This document shows positions 33,005 to 41,694 of a stretch of 64,000 bases of DNA, piece after piece. The translations under genes were made by a program, and so were the position numbers. Under the pieces are notes generated by a model, which was not told the origin of the DNA, did no database searches, and saw only the letters and a program-made list of their open reading frames with translations. The stretch's first letter is position 1; the number at the start of each line of letters is the position of its first letter. The stretch covers positions 1-64,000 of the forward strand of contig JBJELO010000275.1 in the NCBI GenBank assembly GCA_051879195.1, in the 5' to 3' direction. This DNA is from TWA4 sp051879195. Lineage in GTDB: Bacteria; Bacillota; Clostridia; Lachnospirales; Lachnospiraceae.

Positions 33005-34249
33005 ATGGGTAAATCATCCAAAGAACTGTTTGATGAGAGGCTGCAGCTTGTTAATGATGCGATTGCAATGAAGGAGACATGCCGTGTGCCGGTTGCTCCG
33101 TTTTTTGCTTCTGTTGCGCAGAGGCTGAACGGCTCATCTTACCGGGATCTGTATTATGATTATGATCGTGCTGGGAAAGCAGCGGTGGAGTTTTACAAAA
33201 AATATCCTGTGGACATGTCAACAGGATGCCGGTTTACCAGCGGCAAGTCAAATGAAATTGCGGAATCTTCCATGATCGACTGGCCGGGTCGTCCGGGAAC
33301 AAAGATTTCCATCCATTCTTCCCATCAGGTGCTGGAATATGAATATATTCAACCGGAGGAATACAGGGAACTGATTGATAACTTTGATCATTTTATTCTG
33401 ACGAAATATATTCCCCGGGCATTTCCCGGTTTAAAAGGGCTGGAAAACATCTCATTCAATCCCAATATTGTTTTGAGTACCAGTCTTCTTGGTTCCATGT
33501 GTACGCCGGAAGCTCTGGAAGCATTTGGAAAACTGGCTGAAATCAGTAAGCTGGATGCGGAAGCCGCTGCGAAAAGCAATGAATATTCGGCACAGATATC
33601 CGAACTTGGAATTCCGCCTTATTTTACCGGTTCCGGAGAAGTTCCCTTTGATATTATCAGTGATTATTTCCGCGGTACGCTGGGTGCCATGACAGATTCA
33701 CTGGAATACGAAGATGAGATGCTGGAGCTTTGTGATATTTTTGTAGAGCGCCAGATTAAAGGCTGGGAATATTTCAAATTTGCTCCAATGCCGGTGAAAC
33801 GGGTATTCTTCCCGCTGCATAAGGGTATGGACGGCTTTATGAGCCCTGAGCAGTATGACCGTCTGTACTGGAAGCCGTTTATGAAACTGGTTGATTATCT
33901 GGTAAGCATCGGCGTAACACCCTACGTTTACACGGAAGGTTTCTACAACAGCCGTCTGGAAAAACTCTGTGAACTTCCTGCAGGCAAATGCATGGTTCAT
34001 TTTGAGCGTGTGGATATGAAGCGTGCGAAAGAAACGGTTGGAAAGACAAACTGTATCGTCGGCAATCTGCCCATCTCCCTGATGGAATTCAGTACACCTG
34101 ATAAGGTCAGCGATTATGTAAAATTCCTGATTGATACGTGTGCCCCGGGCGGCGGATATATTTTCGATTTTGACGGTTCACTGGAAAATGTTAAAATTGA
34201 AAATCTGGATGCCATGTTTGATACTCTGGAAACGTACGGGAAGAAATAG
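33005..34249 (+). CDS. Uroporphyrinogen decarboxylase (URO-D) family protein
   Basis: 414 aa, URO-D/MtaA-type TIM barrel. Visible: ERLQLVNDAIAMKETCRVPV at the start, GSGEVPFDIISDYFRGTLGA in the middle, and PGGGYIFDFDGSLENVKIEN in place of the H-x-C zinc site of corrinoid methyltransferases. AGGAGG lies seven bases before the ATG. The family covers heme-pathway decarboxylases and methyl-transfer enzymes; without a neighbouring corrinoid protein or heme gene the substrate is open. Monocistronic, ended by the terminator at 34345-34385. Confidence 0.87.
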   Translation: MGKSSKELFDERLQLVNDAIAMKETCRVPVAPFFASVAQRLNGSSYRDLYYDYDRAGKAAVEFYKKYPVDMSTGCRFTSGKSNEIAESSMIDWPGRPGTKISIHSSHQVLEYEYIQPEEYRELIDNFDHFILTKYIPRAFPGLKGLENISFNPNIVLSTSLLGSMCTPEALEAFGKLAEISKLDAEAAAKSNEYSAQISELGIPPYFTGSGEVPFDIISDYFRGTLGAMTDSLEYEDEMLELCDIFVERQIKGWEYFKFAPMPVKRVFFPLHKGMDGFMSPEQYDRLYWKPFMKLVDYLVSIGVTPYVYTEGFYNSRLEKLCELPAGKCMVHFERVDMKRAKETVGKTNCIVGNLPISLMEFSTPDKVSDYVKFLIDTCAPGGGYIFDFDGSLENVKIENLDAMFDTLETYGKK

Positions 34250-34344
34250 CAGCGAATATGGAACTTTGCCGGTCAGAATTTTATTTCAGATGATGATGTA
34301 ACCGACGGTAATATTGTATCCATGCATAGTTCATATTTAGCAGG

Positions 34345-34385
34345 AAAGCCCGGAAGCAGGCAGTTACCGGCTGCTTCCGGGCTTT
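34345..34385 (+). terminator. Terminator after the URO-D family gene
   Basis: AAAGCCCGGAAGCAG (34345-34359) and CTGCTTCCGGGCTTT (34371-34385) form a perfect 15-bp stem with an 11-base loop. Two smaller hairpins follow: AGTGTC-TTC-GACACT (34396-34410) and GCCCCT-CAAT-AGGGGC (34422-34437). No gene is seen in 34386-34488. Confidence 0.85.
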
Positions 34386-34488
34386 GCATAAAAAGAGTGT
34401 CTTCGACACTTCAACTCCCCTGCCCCTCAATAGGGGCGTGTTCGTAAAAAAATGATAGCCGCTTTAGTAACGCAAGGAGACTTGGAAT

Positions 34489-34842
34489 TTATTTTTCTTG
34501 TATGTCAGCAAATTCTGGATTTTTTATATATGTTCCATCTTCACTTCTCAAAAAAGGAAGAACTTTAATTATTGCACCATTATTAATCAATCCATATACA
34601 TGAGGATATTTTCTTCCACAATTATCTCCATCTTCATATCTGACTTCTGAATTTAAATTATTTTCATCAATACACACTAATACCATTTCTTCTTCAATAT
34701 CGTTAAAATTAGGGGCAACTCTCCAAAAATATTCCACAGTTGAACAATGAATAAATCCGTCTGCTTCTATATTGCGTTTTCCCCAACATACTTTATTTTT
34801 TCTTTCTTCCCAAGTTGTTTTTTTCATACAATGCAAAATCAT
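34489..34842 (-). CDS. DUF952 domain protein
   Basis: 117 aa from ATG 34842 (site AGGGAG). The DUF952 pattern is recognisable: MILHCMKKTTWEERKNKVCW, EADGFIHCSTVEYFWRVAPN, then LVCIDENNLNSEVRYEDGD and YPHVYGLINNGAIIKVLPF. DUF952 proteins share distant similarity with ADP-ribosyltransferase-like and RNA 2'-phosphotransferase-like folds; function unknown. The gene is much more AT-rich than its neighbours, which suggests recent acquisition. Confidence 0.82.
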   Translation of the reverse strand: MILHCMKKTTWEERKNKVCWGKRNIEADGFIHCSTVEYFWRVAPNFNDIEEEMVLVCIDENNLNSEVRYEDGDNCGRKYPHVYGLINNGAIIKVLPFLRSEDGTYIKNPEFADIQEK

Positions 34843-34990
34843 AATATTCTCCCTCATCAAATATAGATTTTCCATGTTATTTCGCTGAATAAAGTATATC
34901 AGAAACATATGAAAAATTCCATCATCTGCACAGGAAACGCCCGAACATTTATCTTATTTCAGAACGTATTCTCAGGTAATATTCCGAATT

Positions 34991-35329
34991 CTAATATCCA
35001 GTATACTTTGCATGATACAGTCCGTTTTTGTGCGTGACAACCCAGTACTGCATCGCTGTTCCGTTCATACTGTTTCTTAACTCCGGTTCTGTAATTCTGT
35101 AAACGGTCTGCTCTGCTGCAAATTCATTCGCCTGCAGGTCGCCGATTTCATTGATTTCATTCGGTGACACCATTTCCGCTTTGACAGTATAAGCTTCTCC
35201 AACAAATCCATGCCATAATACGGACCATCTTATAGCATTTTCAGCAGTAAACGGACTGAAGTACACAGCCTGCATCAAAAGCCATGCTGCAATTACGATG
35301 CCTGCAATTAGTTTGATCTTTTTACCCAT
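34991..35329 (-). CDS. Small membrane-anchored or secreted protein
   Basis: 112 aa with one N-terminal hydrophobic helix (LIAGIVIAAWLLMQAVYFSP) and an extracellular remainder: VGEAYTVKAEMVSPNEINEI, EFAAEQTVYRITEPELRNS, MQYWVVTHKNGLYHAKYTGY. GAAAGGAG precedes the ATG. I do not recognise the family. The neighbouring DUF952 gene is on the same strand but 148 bases away. Confidence 0.68.
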   Translation of the reverse strand: MGKKIKLIAGIVIAAWLLMQAVYFSPFTAENAIRWSVLWHGFVGEAYTVKAEMVSPNEINEIGDLQANEFAAEQTVYRITEPELRNSMNGTAMQYWVVTHKNGLYHAKYTGY

Positions 35330-35577
35330 GTGCGTCTCCTTTCTTCGCAGCGCAGTTTACATAATGCGGGATACCGGATGATTTCCAGGTGCCGGATCGA
35401 CGTTCCATATAATTCCTGTTATCTACAATTATAATCGTTTTCCTGAAGCAGGTGTTATACAATTCTGTAAAATATTCTTACATTTTTCGGAAATAAATCT
35501 TACATTTTCCTGCAGGATTTTTCATTCAGTTTATCTGTATTTCTGCCTGGTACAATTTCGTAAACCATGCAAATGAA

Positions 35578-35634
35578 AAACAGCCGGTAAGAAGGGAAAC
35601 CGGCATTTCTGCCCTCCCGCCTTTCCGGCTGTTT
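35578..35634 (-). terminator. Terminator of the MATE transporter gene
   Basis: AAACAGCCGG (35578-35587) and CCGGCTGTTT (35625-35634) close a larger stem-loop. Read on the minus strand after the MATE stop at 35660 it is followed by a T-run (35580-35576). The remainder of the 330-base gap 35330-35659 holds no gene I can see. Confidence 0.8.
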
Positions 35635-35659
35635 ATTTCTTTTCAGGCCCTGTCAGGTC

Positions 35660-37054
35660 TTATTTTGTTTTCAGTGTTTTATAAGTATACCGTATCACAA
35701 TCAGCGATATGATGAAGGTCAGTACATCGGATACAGGCATGGAGTACAGTACACCGTCCAGTTCGAAGAATACCGGCAGCAGTAAGGCAAAGCCCACACC
35801 AAAAATGACTTCTCGCACCATGGAGAGCATGGTGGAAAGCAGTGCTTTTCCCAGTGACTGCAGGTAAATAAAAGTTGCTTTGTTGACACAGGCAAGAATT
35901 ACCATGCAGAGATAGATTCGGAAGGATTTTACTGCAAAATCGGTATAGTAGACGCTTTCGTTGGCTGCACCGAAGATGGCAATCAGCTGTCTGGGGAAGA
36001 CTTCCACAATTACCATTGCAACTGCTCCCACGATGGCTTCTGCTGTCAGCAGACGGGTAAACAGACTGGAAGCACGGTCTTTCCGCCCGGCACCGATATT
36101 GTAACCGACGACAGGAATACATCCTGCTGCCATACCGATGCTGATGGAGATGACGATCTGGAAGAATTTCATTACGATTCCGACTACTGCCATGGGAATC
36201 TGGGCATACTGGGCCTGACCGAAGATTTCATCCTGTGCACCGTATTTCTGAATCATGTTATTGATGGCTGCCATGGCTGCGACCAACGAAATCTGAGCCA
36301 GGAAACTGCAGACACCCAGAGGCAGGAATCTTGTCATCAGCTTACCGCTTAATTTGAAGCTGCTCTTCTTTAATTTCACTGCCTTCATATGGAACAGATA
36401 CCATATTGCCAGTACAGCGGTAACAATCTGACCGGCAATGGTAGCAACAGCGGCACCCATCATACCCCATTTAAATACAAAGATAAAGACAGGGTCCAGA
36501 ATAATGTTGATGACTGCGCCGGCTACAGTGGAGGCCATGGCAAATTTGGGGCTTCCGTCGGAACGGATGATGGGATTCATGGCCTGACCGAACATATAGA
36601 AAGGAATACCGACGGTAATCCAGAAGAAATATTCTTTCGCATTTGTAAAGGTACCTTCATTTACCGTGCCGCCGAACATGGCAAGAATCGGCTCCTGGAA
36701 AATCAGGTAGATTGCTGTCAGAATCAGACTGCAGATGATGCAGAGTACAATGGAATTGCCGATACTTCTGTGCGCATTTTCCTTTTCATTGGCGCCCAGG
36801 CAGATACTGACAAATGCGCAGCAGCCGTCACCGATCATAACGGCGATGGCCAGCGCAACGATGGTCAACGGATATACGACCGTGTTGGCGGCATTACCGA
36901 AAGAACCCAGGTAACTGGCGTTGGCAATGAAAATCTGATCGACGATATTATAAAGAGCGGCAACCAGCAGCGAAATGATACACGGTATGGAATACTTGCG
37001 CATCAGCACGCCGATCGGTTCAGTTTCCAGGAATGAATTTGATTTTTCGTTCAT
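35660..37054 (-). CDS. MATE family efflux transporter
   Basis: About 464 aa, twelve transmembrane helices. It starts MNEKSNSFLETEPIGVLMRK, the common form of clostridial MATE proteins, with IDQIFIANASYLGSFGNAAN in helix 2, PIIRSDGSPKFAMASTVAGA and NIILDPVFIFVFKWGMMGAA in the first half. The start at 37054 follows GGGAGGAAATC; upstream in-frame codons encode an implausible Cys/Phe-rich stretch. MATE pumps export drugs or cationic compounds in exchange for Na+ or H+. Its terminator is at 35578-35634. Confidence 0.94.
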   Translation of the reverse strand: MNEKSNSFLETEPIGVLMRKYSIPCIISLLVAALYNIVDQIFIANASYLGSFGNAANTVVYPLTIVALAIAVMIGDGCCAFVSICLGANEKENAHRSIGNSIVLCIICSLILTAIYLIFQEPILAMFGGTVNEGTFTNAKEYFFWITVGIPFYMFGQAMNPIIRSDGSPKFAMASTVAGAVINIILDPVFIFVFKWGMMGAAVATIAGQIVTAVLAIWYLFHMKAVKLKKSSFKLSGKLMTRFLPLGVCSFLAQISLVAAMAAINNMIQKYGAQDEIFGQAQYAQIPMAVVGIVMKFFQIVISISIGMAAGCIPVVGYNIGAGRKDRASSLFTRLLTAEAIVGAVAMVIVEVFPRQLIAIFGAANESVYYTDFAVKSFRIYLCMVILACVNKATFIYLQSLGKALLSTMLSMVREVIFGVGFALLLPVFFELDGVLYSMPVSDVLTFIISLIVIRYTYKTLKTK

Positions 37055-37252
37055 GTAATGATTTCCTCCCTTAAAAAAAGTGCGGCCCGGGAAGCTGGAT
37101 TTACGCTTTCTGGCCACACACTTAAAAAACAGTATATTTAAACATAAAAATACAGCGGCAGACAACAACCGGATTTACGCAGTTATGCTACACGCTGTAT
37201 TCTTGATTATATCGAAATCGCAATCATTTTTCAAAGGCAATTTTGCACAAAA

Positions 37253-38077
37253 TTACTCATTTAAAACAAATTTTTCAATCACTTCCGCCACTGCACTTTC
37301 GTTGTTGGTGGCCGTGGTGATGTAATCGCAGTACGGACGAATCCCTTCTGCGGCGTTTCGGACTCCCACACCGAGCCCTGCTACCTGAATCATGGAAAGA
37401 TCATTGAAATTGTCACCGATGGCGATGGTTTCTTCCGGTTTTACGCCCAGCAGCCCGGCCAGTGAAAGAAGTCCCTGACCTTTATTGATTCCCTTGCGGT
37501 TGAATTCGATATAGCGGTTGCTGGAGTAGCTGACAGCGATATCGTCGGTGATATCCTTCAGATCCTCTTCTATCTGTCTCAGATAGGACTGATCCATATT
37601 CATATACAGCATCTTGACGATTTCCTGCCCGTTCAGGAAATCCAGGTTCGGTTCGAAGGTCTCCTGAATGGGCATCCGGCCGCCCACATAATCCTTTTCG
37701 GCCTGCACATAATTGTACACATAAACCACATCCTTTGTGTAGACATGGATACAGACATCATACTGCAGTCCTCTCAGGTAGAGGGCCTGTGCCGTTTCAA
37801 AGGGAATTCCCTGAAAATGCAGCAGGCGGTCGTTTTTATTCTCCGTAATGGCTCCTCCGTTGAAAGAGATTACATATTCCTGTTCTTTTTGAAACAGGCC
37901 AAGCTCCTGTAAAGTATCATCCACCGTATTGAATCCTCTCCCGGTGGCGGGAACGAATTTCACACCCAGTTCCCCGGCTTTACGGATCACTTCCCTGTTT
38001 TTGGCAGATATTTTATGATTGTCATCCAGAAGTGTTTCATCCAGATCACATGCAATAATTTTATATCGGATACTCAT
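37253..38077 (-). CDS. HAD family hydrolase, Cof type
   Basis: 274 aa: motif I CDLDETLLDD, Thr of motif II in VPATGRG, the C2 cap inserted at about 85-195, motif III Lys near FNRKGINKGQGLLSL, and motif IV IAIGDNFNDLSMIQVAG. Cof-type HAD enzymes dephosphorylate sugar phosphates or nucleotides. It follows GH1 by 53 bases on the same strand, so it may recycle phosphosugars released from beta-glucosides. Confidence 0.93.
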   Translation of the reverse strand: MSIRYKIIACDLDETLLDDNHKISAKNREVIRKAGELGVKFVPATGRGFNTVDDTLQELGLFQKEQEYVISFNGGAITENKNDRLLHFQGIPFETAQALYLRGLQYDVCIHVYTKDVVYVYNYVQAEKDYVGGRMPIQETFEPNLDFLNGQEIVKMLYMNMDQSYLRQIEEDLKDITDDIAVSYSSNRYIEFNRKGINKGQGLLSLAGLLGVKPEETIAIGDNFNDLSMIQVAGLGVGVRNAAEGIRPYCDYITTATNNESAVAEVIEKFVLNE

Positions 38078-38130
38078 GTTTTATTTATTTCCAGATAAGG
38101 ATTCTTTGCTGCAGATCATTCAGTCCGGAC

Positions 38131-39549
38131 TTAATCCAGATTGGATCCGTTGGTTGCAATGACTTTTTTATACCAGTGGAAAGAATCCTTGCGGTAACGG
38201 TTCAGAGTTTTCAGGTCAAATTCATCGCGGTCCACATAGATGAAGCCGTAACGTTTTCTGACACCTTCATGAGTGGATACCAGATCGATTGCGGACCAGG
38301 GGCAGTAGCCCATCATCTCCACATTGTCGGTGATGGCTTCCTGAATCATCTTAATATGCTGACGCAGGTATTCGATGCGGTAGTCATCGTGTACTTTGCC
38401 GTCTTCTGTCAGGGTATCGTAAGCACCCAGACCATTCTCCGTAACGATCATGGGAAGATGGTAACGGGAGTAGATTTCACGCATGGTGTTGCGGAAGCCC
38501 TGAGGGTCGATTTCCCAGCCGAATTCGGTTACAGTCAGGTTGGGATTGCGGAAGCCCTTGTACATACCGGCCATTTCATTGGCAGACTGCTGATCGCCCA
38601 TGGTAGCTTCTTTCAGTTCAGTCTGTGTGCTTGCTTCCACGGTCATGGTATTGTAATAGTTAAAGCCAATGAAATCAGGGTGTGCATTTCTCAGAGATTC
38701 AGCATCTCCGGGTGCAAATTCGGGGCAGGCATCATGTTCTTCCAGATAGGACCATACCAGGTTGTTGTATCTGCCGTATACCGCCATATCCAGATACAGC
38801 CAGTTGCGGATGGCGTTGCAGTTCTGGGCAGCGGTGGTATCCTCCGGTCTGCAGGAAGCAGGATAAACAAGAGCGATGTTGGGAGCCGGTCCGATCTTGG
38901 CATTGGGCAACATCTTGTGGCACAGTTCCATGGCCTTTGCCTGTGCAACCAGCATATGATGATTCTGCTGATAAATTTCTTTCAGTTCGTTGGTGCAGCC
39001 TTCGGGGATGTAAAGGGTACCGATGACAGGCCCAACCAGAGTCAGCATGTTCTGTTCATTGATGGTCAGCCAGTATTTAACACGGTCACCGAAATTCTCG
39101 AACATGACCTTTGCAAAATTAACAAACCAGTCTACGGATTCACGGTTACCCCAGGAACCTCTTTTATCAAGAGCAGCAGGCATATCGAAATGGAACATGG
39201 TAACCAGCGGTTCGATGCCGTATTTCAGGCATTCATCGATCAGGTTATTGTAGTACTGGATTCCCTGCGGATTCACCTCACCGGTTCCTTCCGGAAGGAT
39301 ACGGGACCAGGAAATGGAAAAACGGTATACTTTAAATCCCATCTCCGCCATCAGTTTTACATCTTCTTTGTAGCGATGGTACTGATCTGCGCAGACGTCC
39401 AGCTCGGAAGTTCCCTCGGGAACTTTTTTCACGTCCTGGCAGGAAGGTCCTTTGCCGTCAATCAGGTTTGCTCCTTCCACCTGATAAGCAGAAGTAGATG
39501 CACCCCAAAGGAAATTGGCCGGAAACGGTTTTAATGTCTTATGATACAT
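38131..39549 (-). CDS. GH1 6-phospho-beta-glucosidase
   Basis: 472 aa, standard GH1 length. PANFLWGASTSAYQVEGANL opens the barrel; acid/base Glu165 is in WLTINEQN and nucleophile Glu371 in IVTENGLGAYD. The C-terminal KRYGFIYVDRD segment is typical of phospho-beta-glucosidases acting on PTS-imported cellobiose or arbutin-type substrates. ATG 39549 follows CAGGAGG; an in-frame ATG 47 codons upstream adds non-family sequence. It is preceded by an RpiR regulator and followed by a HAD phosphatase on the same strand. No PTS permease gene is nearby. Confidence 0.95.
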   Translation of the reverse strand: MYHKTLKPFPANFLWGASTSAYQVEGANLIDGKGPSCQDVKKVPEGTSELDVCADQYHRYKEDVKLMAEMGFKVYRFSISWSRILPEGTGEVNPQGIQYYNNLIDECLKYGIEPLVTMFHFDMPAALDKRGSWGNRESVDWFVNFAKVMFENFGDRVKYWLTINEQNMLTLVGPVIGTLYIPEGCTNELKEIYQQNHHMLVAQAKAMELCHKMLPNAKIGPAPNIALVYPASCRPEDTTAAQNCNAIRNWLYLDMAVYGRYNNLVWSYLEEHDACPEFAPGDAESLRNAHPDFIGFNYYNTMTVEASTQTELKEATMGDQQSANEMAGMYKGFRNPNLTVTEFGWEIDPQGFRNTMREIYSRYHLPMIVTENGLGAYDTLTEDGKVHDDYRIEYLRQHIKMIQEAITDNVEMMGYCPWSAIDLVSTHEGVRKRYGFIYVDRDEFDLKTLNRYRKDSFHWYKKVIATNGSNLD

Positions 39550-39744
39550 GGATATAGCCTCCTGTTCTGATGATAAATTTCTTTTGCTGTTTCCCAGTAT
39601 ATCGGATTCCGTTAGAAAGTCAATGCCATCGGTTTCAAAAAGAGCAATGCTACATTTTTTCATCTTTTTCAAGACCCGATTCTGTTGCAATGAAAGCCTG
39701 CAGTCGGTTTTTGCCGGTTTCAGTTTTCAGCTGTTCACGGTTTT

Positions 39745-40599
39745 TCAGCTGTTTCCGGAATTGTGAGAATAATACAGATAACCATAGGTGTCCATCAGTT
39801 CCTTTACACTGTCAAAATTCTCCGACAGCAGCATGGACGTGATGATATCAAAAATATATTTTGCTGAGGTATGAAAAATCAGATTGCCCAGATGCTCCAT
39901 ATCCCGGTGGTAAATCGCTTCCAGGGAAATGTCACAGAGTTTCGCCAGAGTGCTGTCGGTCTTTCCTGTGATGGCCACAGTAAAAATTCCCGCTTTTTTA
40001 AATTCAGCCGCTGCCTCCAGTATCTTTTTGAATTCACCGGAACGGCTGATCAGAAAGACCACGTGGTCAGATGCACCATTCAGGGCCAGGTACAGCTGTT
40101 TATTGTAGCAGGAATAGGTATTGGAGATTTTCCCTTCATGAAAAAACATGTGGGAAGCATAGTCGCCGATGCAGACATTGGCATCCACCGCGATGATATC
40201 CACATATTTTACCTGATCAATTTTTTTGCAGACTGTTTCAATCACCTCCACCGACATGCGGCTTCTCGTGACTTCAATCACTGATTTTTCAAGTTCTGCA
40301 ATTTTGTTAATTACGGAAATGGAATTTTCCTGCTTCCCCAGGTTCAGATTCTCCGTCTTCATGGAAGCCTCCGCCTGTTTCAGGTCACTGATCAGATTGA
40401 CCTTAAAATCATTGTAGCTTTCGTATCCCAGCTTTCTGCAGAAACGGATGATTACGGTGGAACTGGTGAAAGTCTGGCGTCCCAACTCTCTGGAAGACAT
40501 CCTGCTCACCTGCTCACAGTGTTCCAGGATATATTCGCAGATTTTCTGCTCACGTTCCGTATAGGATGCAGAGTTCTGCAGCTTTTCCAGTAGTGTCAT
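39745..40599 (-). CDS. MurR/RpiR family transcriptional regulator
   Basis: 284 aa: N-terminal HTH_6 domain (MTLLEKLQNSASYTEREQKI ... SRELGRQTFTSSTVIIRFCR) and a SIS sugar-phosphate-binding domain (about 125-265) with DANVCIGDYASHMF and VVFLISRSGEFKKILEAAAE. ATG 40599 follows GAGGAGG. It is the first gene of the GH1-HAD set and probably senses a phosphosugar to control it. It is divergent from the TauE gene; promoter at 40654-40682. Confidence 0.92.
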   Translation of the reverse strand: MTLLEKLQNSASYTEREQKICEYILEHCEQVSRMSSRELGRQTFTSSTVIIRFCRKLGYESYNDFKVNLISDLKQAEASMKTENLNLGKQENSISVINKIAELEKSVIEVTRSRMSVEVIETVCKKIDQVKYVDIIAVDANVCIGDYASHMFFHEGKISNTYSCYNKQLYLALNGASDHVVFLISRSGEFKKILEAAAEFKKAGIFTVAITGKTDSTLAKLCDISLEAIYHRDMEHLGNLIFHTSAKYIFDIITSMLLSENFDSVKELMDTYGYLYYSHNSGNS

Positions 40600-40653
40600 A
40601 AATAAATTCCTCCTCATCTGTCGCGAAACAAGAAAACTTGCTGTATAACCAGT

Positions 40654-40682
40654 ATTATAATAAAACAGGCAGGGAATATCAA
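40654..40682 (-). promoter_or_regulatory. Promoter of the RpiR-GH1-HAD operon
   Basis: TTGATA (40682-40677), 17-base spacer, TATAAT (40659-40654) on the minus strand, 55 bases before the RpiR start. It lies back to back with the promoter at 40693-40721. Confidence 0.78.
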
Positions 40683-40692
40683 ATGGTTTCAG

Positions 40693-40721
40693 TTGCAAAG
40701 ACACAGCAAACGTGTTATATT
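40693..40721 (+). promoter_or_regulatory. Promoter of the TauE/SafE gene
   Basis: TTGCAA (40693-40698), 17-base spacer, TATATT (40716-40721), 34 bases before the start codon. Its -35 lies within 11 bases of the divergent RpiR promoter's -35, so the two are probably mutually affected. Confidence 0.7.
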
Positions 40722-40754
40722 AGTTTGTATTTAAACTATCTCAGGAGGAATATT

Positions 40755-41522
40755 ATGATTTTTAAAATACTGATCTGTTTTCTGGCCGGTATGGGTGCGG
40801 GGCTGGGAACCGGCTTTGCCGGCATGAGCGCTGCAGCTGTCATCAGCCCCATGCTGATTACCTGCCTTGGTGTGGAGGCGTATCAGGCGGTGGGAATCGC
40901 CCTGGCCAGCGATGTACTGGCAAGTGCCGTATCTGCTTACATATACGGTAAAAATAAAAATCTTGATATCCGGAACGGAATCGTTATGATGATTTCCGTG
41001 CTGGCTTTTACAATGGTAGGAAGCTGGGTTTCCAGTTTTGTTCCCGGCAATTCTCTTGGCGGCTGTTCCATGGGCATGACTCTGCTGCTGGGTATCAAAT
41101 TTATTGTAAAACCCGTTATGACAACGAAAGAATCCATGGCCAAAGCCAGTCCGAAAAAACGTTTTATCCAGAGTGTCATCTGCGGCATTGTGATCGGCTT
41201 TATCTGCGGTTTTATCGGAGCAGGCGGCGGTCTGATGATGCTTCTGATTCTGACCAGCGTACTGGGCTATGAACTGAAAATGGCCGTGGGCACCAGCGTA
41301 TTTATCATGACGTTTACAGCACTGACCGGAGCACTCAGTCATTTTGCCATCGGAGGAGCACCCGACCCGCTGCTGCTCATACTTTGCGTTGCCTTTACGT
41401 TTCTCTGGGCACGGATTGCTGCCCTGTTTGCCAACAGGGCATCTGCCGAGGTGCTGAACCGGGCAACCGGAATCGTTCTGGTGATTCTTGGAATCATTAT
41501 GATTATTATAAACTTTATATAA
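40755..41522 (+). CDS. Sulfite exporter TauE/SafE family permease
   Basis: About 255 aa, eight hydrophobic segments. The duplicated TauE motif is present: GAGLGTGFAGMSAAAVISPM and GFICGFIGAGGGLMMLLILT, the latter starting the second half. CTCAGGAGG precedes ATG 40755; longer upstream reading crosses the promoter. Members export or import sulfonates, sulfite or other organosulfur anions. The specificity is not readable from sequence. Confidence 0.9.
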   Translation: MIFKILICFLAGMGAGLGTGFAGMSAAAVISPMLITCLGVEAYQAVGIALASDVLASAVSAYIYGKNKNLDIRNGIVMMISVLAFTMVGSWVSSFVPGNSLGGCSMGMTLLLGIKFIVKPVMTTKESMAKASPKKRFIQSVICGIVIGFICGFIGAGGGLMMLLILTSVLGYELKMAVGTSVFIMTFTALTGALSHFAIGGAPDPLLLILCVAFTFLWARIAALFANRASAEVLNRATGIVLVILGIIMIIINFI

Positions 41523-41694
41523 CCGTTCTGCCGGATTTCTGTTATAATAACTGTACCTGGCCGGATCAGACCCGACTTCAGATCATATCCGGTCAAATCA
41601 ATGAATACTGCAGGTCAAATCAGCGCTGCTGTCAAAAGCAGACAGCCCGAAGCAGGCAGGAATCAGCAATATACAGAATACGGAGAAGCAGAAT

